The translations under genes and the position numbers were made by a program. 64,000 nucleotides of DNA from an uncultured Rikenellaceae bacterium. Lineage in GTDB: Bacteria > Bacteroidota > Bacteroidia > Bacteroidales > Rikenellaceae. Position 1 is the stretch's first letter. Each line of letters begins with the position of its first letter. Of the stretch, positions 28,644-37,171 are shown piece by piece. The notes under the pieces are model-generated. The model ran no database searches, was not told the origin of the DNA, and saw nothing but the letters and a program-made list of their open reading frames with translations. The stretch covers positions 1 through 64,000 of the forward strand of contig CALVFY010000010.1 in the NCBI GenBank assembly GCA_944326945.1. Direction: 5' to 3'.

Positions 28644-29918
28644 TTACTCTACGGGAATGTCTTTGTTTACATTTTTGCTTCCGTACAGTGCATAGAAAAG
28701 CAGATAAACCAATCCGACGAATACGATCCAGTAGCTGGGCAGATAACCTATCCGATCCGACAGTGCGTTCTGAAGCAATGGCAGGATACCTCCACCGCAC
28801 ACCATCATCATGAATATGCCGGATGCGGGAGCGACATATTTGCCCAGTCCTTCGACAGCCAGGTTGAAAATCGCCCCCCACATGACCGAGGTACACAGAC
28901 CGATCAGTACCAGATAGAGCGCATTGATCGGCACTTGTTGTGTGCCGAACAGAATTCCCGCTTCGGAGGTCTGGAATACGGGCATGTGAATCGTGTGAGT
29001 GGGCGAGGATACGATCGCCAGCAAAATCAGTGCGACACCCAGTACGGAAACTCCTCCAAGCATGGTTTTGCTGCCGCATTTCGCTGCGATGGAGACTCCC
29101 AGCAGACGTCCCACAAGCATGAGAATGTAATAGGTTCCCACCACGGTTCCCGCAACAGCTGCCGTAAGTCCGGAGTCGACCAGGAAAAAGTTCATCGTAC
29201 CGGGTACTCCCACTTCAATGCCTGTGCTGATAAAAATGGCGATTGCTCCCAATACGAAATGACGGAAGGACCAGGGGGTGTGGCTCTCTTTTTCTGTTTT
29301 GTCCTGTTGGATCGCGATATGAGGTTCGGGGATTTTCACCAGCGAGAGGACGATTCCGATCAACAGAAAGGTCCCCATGGCGATGAACAGCAAGGGATTC
29401 ACGTCTGAAATGGCGGTGTTTTTGGTCACTTCCCCTACGAGCATGCCTACCAAAATTGGTACGCATGTGGCCATCAGCGAACTGAATGTTCCTCCGATTT
29501 GAATCAATTGATTGCCTCGTTTGCCTCCTCCCCCCAAGGTGTTCAGCATGGGATTCACCACCGTGTTCAGCATGCACATCGAGAATCCGGCGATGAATGC
29601 CCCGATCAGGTAGATGCTGAAACTGGCGGCTATGCCCGACAGGTATTGTACGCTCACTCCGACAAAACCGACCATAATGGCGGCCAGAGCGGTCTTTTTA
29701 TATCCGATTCGTTTGAGCAGTTTGCCGGCAGGAATCCCCATGAGCGCATAGGCGATGAAATTGGCAAAATTGCCGAGCATCCCCAGAAAACTGGATGCAT
29801 AGAACTGTTCCTTGATGACGACACCCAGTGGGGCCGCCAGATTCGTGACGAAAGCGATCATTCCGAACAGAAGGATCATCATCACAATGGGTACGGTATA
29901 TCTGTTTTGTGCTGCCAT
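28644..29918 (-). CDS. MFS transporter, FucP-like sugar symporter family
   Basis: A 424-residue protein with about 12 hydrophobic segments. Its pattern is that of the FucP/GluP branch of the major facilitator superfamily (FVTNLAAPLGVVIKEQF near TM1, YALMGIPAGKLLKRIGYKK between TM2 and TM3). It probably imports a sugar or other small polar substrate with protons. It starts 10 bp downstream of the UroD-family gene, so substrate uptake and methyl transfer may be linked. Specificity is not readable. Confidence 0.88.
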   Translation of the reverse strand: MAAQNRYTVPIVMMILLFGMIAFVTNLAAPLGVVIKEQFYASSFLGMLGNFANFIAYALMGIPAGKLLKRIGYKKTALAAIMVGFVGVSVQYLSGIAASFSIYLIGAFIAGFSMCMLNTVVNPMLNTLGGGGKRGNQLIQIGGTFSSLMATCVPILVGMLVGEVTKNTAISDVNPLLFIAMGTFLLIGIVLSLVKIPEPHIAIQQDKTEKESHTPWSFRHFVLGAIAIFISTGIEVGVPGTMNFFLVDSGLTAAVAGTVVGTYYILMLVGRLLGVSIAAKCGSKTMLGGVSVLGVALILLAIVSSPTHTIHMPVFQTSEAGILFGTQQVPINALYLVLIGLCTSVMWGAIFNLAVEGLGKYVAPASGIFMMMVCGGGILPLLQNALSDRIGYLPSYWIVFVGLVYLLFYALYGSKNVNKDIPVE

Positions 29919-29928
29919 ATATGAAATT

Positions 29929-30951
29929 TTATAAGGCCCACTTTTGGGCGGTTTCGACGAATTTCTTTACATTTTCATCGGGAGCATTCCTCGGGATGGC
30001 ACAGCCGGCGTTGATTACCAATCGCGGACAGCCGTCGTATTTCTTCAGAAGCTCGATGGTCTTCTCTTCCACCTGTTTCGGGGTACCGAAAGTGATCACG
30101 CCGCTCGGATCGACCGTGCCGAAGAGGGTGCATTTGTCGTGCATGACTTCATAGATCTTGTCGATCGAGGTTTTGTAGTCCAACTCCACGGCATCCAGCC
30201 CGATGGTGGCCATATCCTCCAGAATGAGATTGGTGTTGCCGCAGATGTGGAGCAGGTAGGGCTTTCCGCATTCGTGCGAATAGTCGCATACCATCTTTTC
30301 ATAGGGCAGGGCGAATGTCCGGTACATCTCGGGCGAAATCATATCCGGACCGGCCGGACTGTCGCCGTTGGAGAGCATGTCGGCACCCGTGGAGGCCATC
30401 AAACCGATCATCTGTCTGGTGATACCGGTGGTGTATCGGAGCAGTTTCACCGAATTCTCTTCGTCGAGCATCAGATCCATCATGAAATTGGCCGGTGTAC
30501 GTACCATGGTGGCCAACGAAAATGGCGATTGATCGCAGTTGCCGCGGACATACACCTCGTCTTTGAAATAGTTTTTCAGGATACGAACCGTCTCCAATGC
30601 GTGTTGGATACGGACGCTTTTCGAGATGTCTACCTCCTGAAGCGAATCCACATCGGCGAGGTTTTCGAGCATCGGATCGTGAGTACGCGCCGGTTCGTCA
30701 ATGGGATAATCGGTCTTGACTCCGATAGCCGAAGCCAGCAGGGCAGTGTCCACGTCGAACAACACACCGTCCAGGTTGTATCGTTCGACCGATTCGATCA
30801 GACATTTGGCGGCCAGTTCGGGACTCTCTCTGTATTGTTTCATGTTGATTCCGGCCATTTCGGCAGCTTGCAGAAAATTGTGCAGCATCACCGGACGACG
30901 GTCGGGCATTCGGCCTTCGAGAGCGGCCTTGATTCTTTCATATCCGTTCAT
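29929..30951 (-). CDS. UroD-family (MtaA/CmuA-like) zinc methyltransferase
   Basis: The 340-residue TIM-barrel protein belongs to the uroporphyrinogen decarboxylase superfamily. It has the zinc-site pattern of the methylcobamide:CoM methyltransferase branch: His235 and Cys237 in LHICGNT, and Cys317 in INAGCAIPRNAP. True UroD lacks this H-x-C...C set, so haem synthesis is unlikely. Relatives move methyl groups between a corrinoid protein and a thiol or other acceptor. No corrinoid protein or substrate-specific methylase gene is adjacent. It is upstream of an MFS permease in a two-gene operon. Confidence 0.87.
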   Translation of the reverse strand: MNGYERIKAALEGRMPDRRPVMLHNFLQAAEMAGINMKQYRESPELAAKCLIESVERYNLDGVLFDVDTALLASAIGVKTDYPIDEPARTHDPMLENLADVDSLQEVDISKSVRIQHALETVRILKNYFKDEVYVRGNCDQSPFSLATMVRTPANFMMDLMLDEENSVKLLRYTTGITRQMIGLMASTGADMLSNGDSPAGPDMISPEMYRTFALPYEKMVCDYSHECGKPYLLHICGNTNLILEDMATIGLDAVELDYKTSIDKIYEVMHDKCTLFGTVDPSGVITFGTPKQVEEKTIELLKKYDGCPRLVINAGCAIPRNAPDENVKKFVETAQKWAL

Positions 30952-31291
30952 TGCGTTTTTGTTTTAAGTCGGACACGGAAGAGATATGGCGTAGATGACG
31001 AGAGAATTCCGGGTACTGAGCGGTACTTTTTTATGGCATCCTTTATAGGGAATCCCTGTCCCTCCCGAACAATTCCCGACAAATAGCCCGTATAGGGGTG
31101 ATTTCAACCTCGAATACGGACTCCTTATGCCGAGAATCATATACAGACTCTCTCCCTGGTCCATATTTTGGAATCTCGGTAAAGATAGAAAAAAATTTGG
31201 GAAAATTGTGAAATAGAAATTGTCTTCGGGAGATAACTTTTGGGTATATAGTACGCCGGAAACCGGTAAAAAATCGGTACCTTTGTCGGGT
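30952..31291. other. 340-bp divergent intergenic region
   Basis: This gap separates the UroD-family/MFS operon from prmC. Apart from the -7 element of prmC at its right end I see only short imperfect repeats (for example AGGG-AAT-CCCT near 31050 and GTAC...GTAC near 31012). I recognise no riboswitch or small-RNA motif. It is long enough to hold regulatory sites for the methyltransferase operon. Confidence 0.4.
31278..31285 (+). promoter_or_regulatory. -7 element directly before prmC
   Basis: TACCTTTG ends 6 bp before the prmC ATG, so the transcript would start at or next to the start codon. Confidence 0.5.
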
Positions 31292-32173
31292 ATGAGTGAG
31301 ACTACACGACATCGGTTGTTTTTTTCCGTTTATACGCCTCTTCTGCCTTTATATGGAAAAGAGGAGGCTCGAGCCATTGCCGGCCGGGTTTGTGAACAGG
31401 TGGGCGGCTTTTCTCGGTTGGATATGGCTGTGGATCCTCGGGCAGAGGTGGCATGGCGTCCCGGTTATGAAGCTGTGACGGTGGAGCGGATGATTGACGA
31501 GCTGGCCGGCGGACGTCCCGTACAGTATGTGCTGGGAGTGACTCCTTTTTATGGCCGGGAGTTTCAGGTCGGCGAGGGGGTGTTGATCCCGCGTCCGGAG
31601 ACGGAGGAGTTGGTACGTTGGATCGTAACGGAGAGTCGTACTCTCCCTCCGGGCCGCATATTGGATATAGGAGTCGGTAGCGGATGCATTGCTGTGACAT
31701 TGGCCCTGGAGTTGGCGGGAGCCGACGTATGGGGGGTGGATCTCTCTGCCGAGGCATTGGCTTTTGTGAGGAAGAATGCCGAACGACTGGAAGCTACGGT
31801 CCACATGGCCAGGGCAGATGTCCTCGACGGGGAGGATCCTTTTTGGAGGAATGGCTTGCGCTGGGAGACTATCGTATCGAATCCGCCCTATGTACCGATG
31901 TCCGATCGGGCGGCCATGTACATGAATGTCCGGGATTATGAACCCTCGGAGGCATTGTTTGTGCCCGATCAGGATCCGTTGCTTTTCTATCGGGCCATTG
32001 CTCGCCGAGGACAGCGTGTATTGGAGAGAGGTGGCTCTCTCTATTTCGAAATCTACGAAGGATTGGCTTCTCAGACGGCTCAACTGTTGGGCGATGAAGG
32101 TTATACGGAGGTGGAGATCCGTCGGGACATGAATGATAAACCCAGAATGATCCGATGCAAAAAGAGAGAATAA
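31292..32173 (+). CDS. prmC: PrmC, release factor glutamine methyltransferase
   Basis: A 293-residue class I methyltransferase with the substrate-binding motif NPPY (SNPPYVP), SAM motif I (ILDIGVGSGCIAVTLALE) and the upstream IPRPETEELV motif typical of PrmC. It methylates the GGQ glutamine of peptide release factors. I start it at the ATG at 31292. The frame is open to a TTG at 31220, but that lies before the -7 element. Its end overlaps recX by 19 bp. Confidence 0.95.
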   Translation: MSETTRHRLFFSVYTPLLPLYGKEEARAIAGRVCEQVGGFSRLDMAVDPRAEVAWRPGYEAVTVERMIDELAGGRPVQYVLGVTPFYGREFQVGEGVLIPRPETEELVRWIVTESRTLPPGRILDIGVGSGCIAVTLALELAGADVWGVDLSAEALAFVRKNAERLEATVHMARADVLDGEDPFWRNGLRWETIVSNPPYVPMSDRAAMYMNVRDYEPSEALFVPDQDPLLFYRAIARRGQRVLERGGSLYFEIYEGLASQTAQLLGDEGYTEVEIRRDMNDKPRMIRCKKRE

Positions 32174-32667
32174 AAAGAGCGGAGAGACCCCCGGGGCCGC
32201 GGACCAAGACGCCGGAACAGGCTCTGCGATCGTTGATGAATCTGTGCGCCAAGAGCGAGAAGTCGTCCGGCGATGCGCGACGCCTGATGACACGATGGGG
32301 GGTAGAGGCCTCCGAACAGGAGAAGATACTGAAGAAGTTGATCGATCAGCGTTTTATTGACGACGAGCGTTATGCCGTTGCCTTCGTACGAGAAAAGATA
32401 CGTTTGAGCGGATGGGGGGTCTACAAGATACGGGCAGCCCTGTCGGCCAAGAGGATCGCCCGGGAGGTGATCGATGAGGCCTTGTCGGAGATCGATACAG
32501 AAGCCATGGAGGGTCGTTTGCGCGAGGCGATGATCCGTCGGAAACGAAGTCTGAAAGCCGATACGCCTTTTCAGATGAAGGGTAAATTGATGCGTTACGG
32601 ATTGTCGTTGGGGTATGAGTATGACACGGTGCTCGCTATGGTGGAGGAGTTGGTAAATGAAGAATGA
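32155..32667 (+). CDS. recX: RecX, regulator of RecA
   Basis: A 170-residue basic helical protein with three-helix RecX repeats: ALRSLMNLCAKSEKSSGDARR, then LIDQRFIDDERYAVAFVREKIR and GVYKIRAALSAKRI (about residues 20-105). RecX limits RecA filament growth. It overlaps prmC by 19 bp, and its TGA overlaps the ATG of the M23 peptidase gene, so the three genes are translationally coupled. recA is not in the window. Confidence 0.92.
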   Translation: MQKERIKRAERPPGPRTKTPEQALRSLMNLCAKSEKSSGDARRLMTRWGVEASEQEKILKKLIDQRFIDDERYAVAFVREKIRLSGWGVYKIRAALSAKRIAREVIDEALSEIDTEAMEGRLREAMIRRKRSLKADTPFQMKGKLMRYGLSLGYEYDTVLAMVEELVNEE

Positions 32668-34430
32668 TTTGTATGATGAAGCATATTTTTTGGAGACGAA
32701 TACTGTTCATTATCTGTTTGACGGGGGGATGTTGCGGATTTTCCGGAATTCGTGCGGCGACTCCCTCTCCGGGATACTATTGTTTTCCGCTCGATATGCC
32801 ACAATTGCTTTCGGCCAATTTCGGCGAGGTGAGGGCCAATCATCTCCACTCGGGGATCGACATTAAGACCGGGGGTACGGTGGGGCATCCTGTCCTGGCG
32901 GCGGCCGACGGATATGTGGCCCGGGTGACGCTCAATCCGTTCGGCTTCGGCCGGGCGCTGTATGTGGCTCATCCCAACGGAACGACCACCGTCTACGGCC
33001 ATTTGGACCGTTTCACGCCGGCAATCGAACGCTACCTGCACGAGGAACTCTGTCGTCAGGAGCGATGGAAGGTCGATCTGTTTCCCGAATCGGATCGTTT
33101 CCCGGTACGCCGGGGAGAGACAATCGCCTATTCGGGTAATTCGGGATTTTCGATGGGACCGCATCTTCATTTCGAGATTCGTCAGACAGCCTCCCAACGG
33201 ACGATCAACCCTCTTTCGCTGCGACTGTTTCCGGTGAAGGACGATTTGCCTCCCCGTCTGGTGAAACTCTATTGGTTTGCGGTAGATACGCTTCGAGGGG
33301 TACCCGTTCATTCTGCACCTCGTGCCGTTATGCTTCGGGAGAGTGCTCCGGGACAGTATGTGACGGTCGACACCTCGGCTTTGGTGGTGGGAGCACGCGG
33401 CTATTTCGCCATAGAGACCACCGATCGGAAAAACGGTACGGCCAATACGATGGGGGCATATCGGGTGACCATGAAACTGGATGGAGATCTGTTGTTCGAT
33501 TTCGCCAAAGACGGCTTTCTCTTCTCCAATACGCGTTATGTCAATTCCGTATCGGTCTATCCTCTGCAACGGGGCGCTCGCAACGAGTTTTATCGTCTGG
33601 CGCTTCAGGCGGGTAATTTTCTGCCTTCCTATCGTACGGTACGGAATCGGGGAGTGATTGCTCTGACCGATTCCCTGCTGCACGGGGTGGAGATCGGTAT
33701 CGAAGACGACAATGGCAATCTCTCCTGTTTATCGTTCCGCATCCGGCGGGGTGCTGTCGAGGAGCCGTTACGATTGCCTGCCGATACGGCGGCCCGTGTG
33801 GTGGATTGCAGTCGTCCGTTCGCCAGCGATCGCGATGGATTCCGGATATCGATTCCCGCCCGATCACTTTACGAATCGGTGTTCTATGAACAAACGGTCG
33901 AGACGAAAACTTTTTCAGCCCGTCCGGTCTATTCGCCGGTTTGCACGGTGTTGTCTACAGACATTCCCCTGCATCGTTCGGTGAGCATAGGTATACGGGC
34001 CACAGAATTGCCTGTATCGCTTCGGCGTGGAGCCTGCCTGGCACGGGTCTCTCCGCGGGGAACACTCTCCTGTGTGGGAGGTCGCTGGAAAGAGGGATGG
34101 GTGACCGCTACGGTGCGCGAATTGGGTAGTTATTGTGTGGTGGCCGATACGGTTCCTCCGCGTATTGTCCCGGCTTTCCGTTCGGGAGCCGATTTGCGGA
34201 AGAGTTCGACTCTTTCGTTTGTGATTTCTGACGATTTTTCGGGAGTATCCGACTTTCGGGCGACGGTCGACGGGCGATGGGCGCTTTTCGAATACGACGC
34301 AAAGAGACACCGGATCATGCATCGTTTCGACTCCTCTTGTCCTGTGTCCGGTACGCGTCATCGCATTGCGCTCGTGGTGACGGATGGACAGGGCAACAAA
34401 ACCACCTATGAGGGCTCTTTCTTGCGGTAG
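32664..34430 (+). CDS. M23-family metallopeptidase (LytM-type)
   Basis: The 588-residue exported protein has an N-terminal hydrophobic segment (about 8-30). A LytM domain with both zinc motifs follows: HSGID (HxxxD) near residue 68 and HLHFEIR (HxH) near 170. A long beta-rich C-terminal part without a named domain makes up the rest. It should cleave peptidoglycan cross-links, or act as a cell-wall scaffold, in the periplasm. Both zinc motifs are intact, so it is probably active. The start overlaps the recX stop (ATGA); Met4 or Met5 are alternative starts. It ends 8 bp before the convergent aminotransferase-like gene. Confidence 0.92.
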   Translation: MICMMKHIFWRRILFIICLTGGCCGFSGIRAATPSPGYYCFPLDMPQLLSANFGEVRANHLHSGIDIKTGGTVGHPVLAAADGYVARVTLNPFGFGRALYVAHPNGTTTVYGHLDRFTPAIERYLHEELCRQERWKVDLFPESDRFPVRRGETIAYSGNSGFSMGPHLHFEIRQTASQRTINPLSLRLFPVKDDLPPRLVKLYWFAVDTLRGVPVHSAPRAVMLRESAPGQYVTVDTSALVVGARGYFAIETTDRKNGTANTMGAYRVTMKLDGDLLFDFAKDGFLFSNTRYVNSVSVYPLQRGARNEFYRLALQAGNFLPSYRTVRNRGVIALTDSLLHGVEIGIEDDNGNLSCLSFRIRRGAVEEPLRLPADTAARVVDCSRPFASDRDGFRISIPARSLYESVFYEQTVETKTFSARPVYSPVCTVLSTDIPLHRSVSIGIRATELPVSLRRGACLARVSPRGTLSCVGGRWKEGWVTATVRELGSYCVVADTVPPRIVPAFRSGADLRKSSTLSFVISDDFSGVSDFRATVDGRWALFEYDAKRHRIMHRFDSSCPVSGTRHRIALVVTDGQGNKTTYEGSFLR

Positions 34431-34438
34431 AGGGTTTG

Positions 34439-35278
34439 TTAACGGATTCCGAATTCGAACTCTTTGGCCCGGACGGCCCGATCGAGAATGGCCCCCGTTT
34501 TCTCGGCGACGATGTTGAATCCCAGTCGGCCGTTCCACTCTTTCAGACTGACCACGCCTTGGGGTGTCATGCAGAACAGTTCGTCGCAACGTTTGAGCAT
34601 CTCTTCCGTGAGGACCGATTCTTCGACCTCCAATGCCGCTTCCTGGCAGAGGCGGATCCCAAGGTGACGCCATAGGCTCTCTGCTGCTCCATTTTCGATC
34701 GATGTGGTAAGGACCCTGTTGTCGAATACCGCAAACAGGGGATTTTCGCCGGCACCCGTCACCACACCCGATCCGTTTTCGGTCAGTGCCAGGTCACATC
34801 CCGTTCGGAGGGCATAGCCCTGAGCGAAGGTGTGTGCAATGCGTGAGAGAGCGGTTTCATGCTCCGGAAATGGATAATCATAGGGAAGAGTACAGGCTCT
34901 GAGGCGGGAGTGCCATAACGTATAGCCCGGATACACGAATGTCTCCGTACAACTGATCATCCGGCTTCCCGGCCTCTCCTCCCGAGGCGCAAACAGGTAG
35001 AGTGTAACCAGATTGCTGACCTCGGGATAGCGATTCTCCCGTAGGGTCAGAGCTATCTCTTGCCGCAGAGTCTCTTCGTCCAAGGCGAGTTCTATTCCGT
35101 AGAGAATTCGGTAACTTTTCTGGATCAACCTGAGGTGGGTGGCGATGTGGAGCGGACGGTGTTCGAATGTATGGATGCGTTGATAGAGATATCCTTGGGA
35201 CAATACCCTGTCGGGATCGAACCTCAATTCGTCCTCTGCACGGAGCACTCCGTCAATACAGATCCGATCGCCCTGCAT
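34439..35278 (-). CDS. Class IV aminotransferase-like protein, catalytic Lys apparently absent
   Basis: The 279-residue protein has the class IV (BCAT/PabC) fold pattern: IDGVLRAED at the start, HIATHLRLIQKSYRILYG near residue 50, and the late GVVTGAGENPLFAVF and CDELFCMTPQGVVSL segments. The PLP-binding Lys expected near residue 145 is replaced (ETALSRIAHTFA), and the Glu of the usual G-x-x-E-x(4)-N motif reads as Thr. It may be an inactive or repurposed relative of aminodeoxychorismate lyase. I use the ATG at 35278; an ATG at 35311 would overlap the rhomboid gene. It is last in holA-rhomboid-aminotransferase. Confidence 0.82.
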   Translation of the reverse strand: MQGDRICIDGVLRAEDELRFDPDRVLSQGYLYQRIHTFEHRPLHIATHLRLIQKSYRILYGIELALDEETLRQEIALTLRENRYPEVSNLVTLYLFAPREERPGSRMISCTETFVYPGYTLWHSRLRACTLPYDYPFPEHETALSRIAHTFAQGYALRTGCDLALTENGSGVVTGAGENPLFAVFDNRVLTTSIENGAAESLWRHLGIRLCQEAALEVEESVLTEEMLKRCDELFCMTPQGVVSLKEWNGRLGFNIVAEKTGAILDRAVRAKEFEFGIR

Positions 35279-35282
35279 GGAG

Positions 35283-35897
35283 TCAGAATTTGAAACCCTG
35301 AAGGAAGACATGAATGAGCGACGGGCTCATCAACAACGGAAAGATAAATCCGTAGATGGCTCCGAAAATATGGGCATAGTGGTTGATCCGATCGCCTTCG
35401 CGACGAGCCGACCATCGTTCGTAAAACAGATAGAGTACTCCGAAGAGGATACCCGGTATGGGAATGACCCCGAAGAAGTAGATCAAGCCCAGCGGTTGGA
35501 AGAAAATTGAAGCGAATACCACAGCCGACACGGCTCCCGAGGCTCCGATCGACGAGTAATAGGGGTTGTCTCTCCATTTGAACAGATCGTAGAGCGAGGC
35601 CACGACCATCCCTCCGAAGTAGAGCAGAAAATAGGTGAGATAGGGGTTGAGAATCACTCCGGCGAACTCCTGTATTTTGAAAATCTGCTCCATGAGTGCC
35701 CCGAACGACCACAGTACAAACATATTGACGATCAGATGCGTGTAGTCTGCGTGGACAAACCCGTGGGTGATCAGCCTCCACCATTCCCGACGATGCCACA
35801 CGGCATAGGGATCCATCGAGAGTTTCGAAGCCAGTTCCCGGTTGTTGAAACACACGATCGAGATGACGGCCGTAAGAAATATGAGTATGTAGGTCAT
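35283..35897 (-). CDS. Rhomboid-family intramembrane serine protease (second copy)
   Basis: The 204-residue protein has about six TM segments. The catalytic Ser is in GASGAVSAVVFAS (about residue 120) and the His in NHYAHIFGAIYGF. HADYTHLIVNMFVLWSFG corresponds to the conserved H...N loop. It is an inner-membrane protease of unknown substrate, clearly different from the copy at 8914. It starts 30 bp after holA and ends 4 bp before the aminotransferase-like gene. Confidence 0.92.
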   Translation of the reverse strand: MTYILIFLTAVISIVCFNNRELASKLSMDPYAVWHRREWWRLITHGFVHADYTHLIVNMFVLWSFGALMEQIFKIQEFAGVILNPYLTYFLLYFGGMVVASLYDLFKWRDNPYYSSIGASGAVSAVVFASIFFQPLGLIYFFGVIPIPGILFGVLYLFYERWSARREGDRINHYAHIFGAIYGFIFPLLMSPSLIHVFLQGFKF

Positions 35898-35927
35898 GTT
35901 TCTGTGGAGGTTTATGCCCGGAGGCGG

Positions 35928-37001
35928 TTATAGATAGAATATTTTCAGCAACAGTTCTCTGAGCAGTTCGCCCTCGTCGGCCGATCCGCTGTTCATGCCC
36001 TTGCTTTTAAGATCGTACTGGCGAAGGAGTCCCAGAATAGTGAACACTTTTTTGTTGGGATACAGAGCGGCAGCCTGTTTGTATTCGTTCAGAAAGAACG
36101 GATTGGGCAGTTTGAGCATTCTGCTCAACTCCATATCCGAAGGCATTTGCATACCCCGGTGCCGCACCAGCCAACGTTGGTAGTTGAGGATGAAGATCCG
36201 CTGGAAATGGCTGAACAGGGTGCTGATCGTGACAATCAGCGGATTCTCCTTGGGGTTGTGGGCGAAATGGTCGGCAATCATCAGGGCTTTCTCCATGTTG
36301 CGTTCCGAGAGGGCTCTGGTCAATTCGAAGTTGTTGAAATCCTTGCTGATCCCGATATTCTGTTCGATATGGTCGGCCGTGATGGTCTTTGTGTCCTCGG
36401 GCAAAAAGGTCAGCAACTTGGTCAGTTCGTTGGAGATTTTGGCAATATCCACACCAAGATGTTCTGTGAGCATCGTGAGTGCTTTGGGGTCGATCGAACA
36501 ACCCTTCGAGCGGATAAAATCGGCGAGCCAGGGACCTATTTCATAGTCGCGCGGGCGGGTCGATTCGAATACTTCGCCTTGTTGGGCGATCTGTTTGTAG
36601 AGTTGGGTCCGTTTGTCGAGACTCTTCTCCTTGTGGCAGAGTACCAGAATCGTCGAGGCGGCAGGTGCCTGCGTATAGAGCGAGAGTTGCTCGATTTTAC
36701 GTAATTGCTGGGCTTCTCTCACGATCACCACCTGATAGCTGCCCATCATGGGCATCTGACGGCAGAAGTTGATGATGGCTCCGCATTCGCTGTCCTTTCC
36801 GTAGACCACAATCTGATTGAATGCCCGTTCGGCTTCCGAGAGGATCCCCTCGGCCAGTTGATCGCACAGTCGGTCGATGAAATAACCCTCTTCGCCCATG
36901 AGCAGATAGACGGGGGCGAATTTACGGGCTGCAATATCGCGTTGTAATCGACTGAATTCAGCGACGCTCTCTTTGAATGTGGTTTTACCGCTCTTTGCCA
37001 T
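35928..37001 (-). CDS. holA: HolA, DNA polymerase III delta subunit
   Basis: A 357-residue protein with the HolA pattern: FAPVYLLMGEEGYFIDRLCDQL at the N-terminus (positions 27-48), a central AAA-like domain, and the conserved ELTKLLTFLPEDTKTITADHIEQ and NPLIVTISTLFSHFQRIF segments. It is the wrench that opens the sliding clamp in the clamp loader. It is first in an operon with rhomboid and aminotransferase-like genes. Confidence 0.93.
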   Translation of the reverse strand: MAKSGKTTFKESVAEFSRLQRDIAARKFAPVYLLMGEEGYFIDRLCDQLAEGILSEAERAFNQIVVYGKDSECGAIINFCRQMPMMGSYQVVIVREAQQLRKIEQLSLYTQAPAASTILVLCHKEKSLDKRTQLYKQIAQQGEVFESTRPRDYEIGPWLADFIRSKGCSIDPKALTMLTEHLGVDIAKISNELTKLLTFLPEDTKTITADHIEQNIGISKDFNNFELTRALSERNMEKALMIADHFAHNPKENPLIVTISTLFSHFQRIFILNYQRWLVRHRGMQMPSDMELSRMLKLPNPFFLNEYKQAAALYPNKKVFTILGLLRQYDLKSKGMNSGSADEGELLRELLLKIFYL

Positions 37002-37009
37002 AATCAGGA

Positions 37010-37017
37010 CAAAGATA
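37010..37017 (-). promoter_or_regulatory. -7 element directly before holA
   Basis: The minus strand reads TATCTTTG, ending 8 bp before the holA ATG, predicting a leader of only a few bases. No clear -33 element. Confidence 0.45.
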
Positions 37018-37136
37018 CGAAGATTTCGTTTAAAAATCGGTCTGTGAGGGAATGAATCTCGAGTCTGTTCTCTGTTTCCGGAAAAGGAGGTGTCGGAAAA
37101 TCGGGGAGATAAGGAGTATTTATTCTTGAATAATGT

Positions 37137-37144
37137 TAATTTTG
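37137..37144 (+). promoter_or_regulatory. Candidate -7 element of the heparinase-family gene
   Basis: TAATTTTG matches TAnnTTTG, 27 bp before the ATG at 37172. The -33 element is not clear. Confidence 0.4.
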
Positions 37145-37171
37145 TATTGATTTAACCTAAAAAATGACTTT

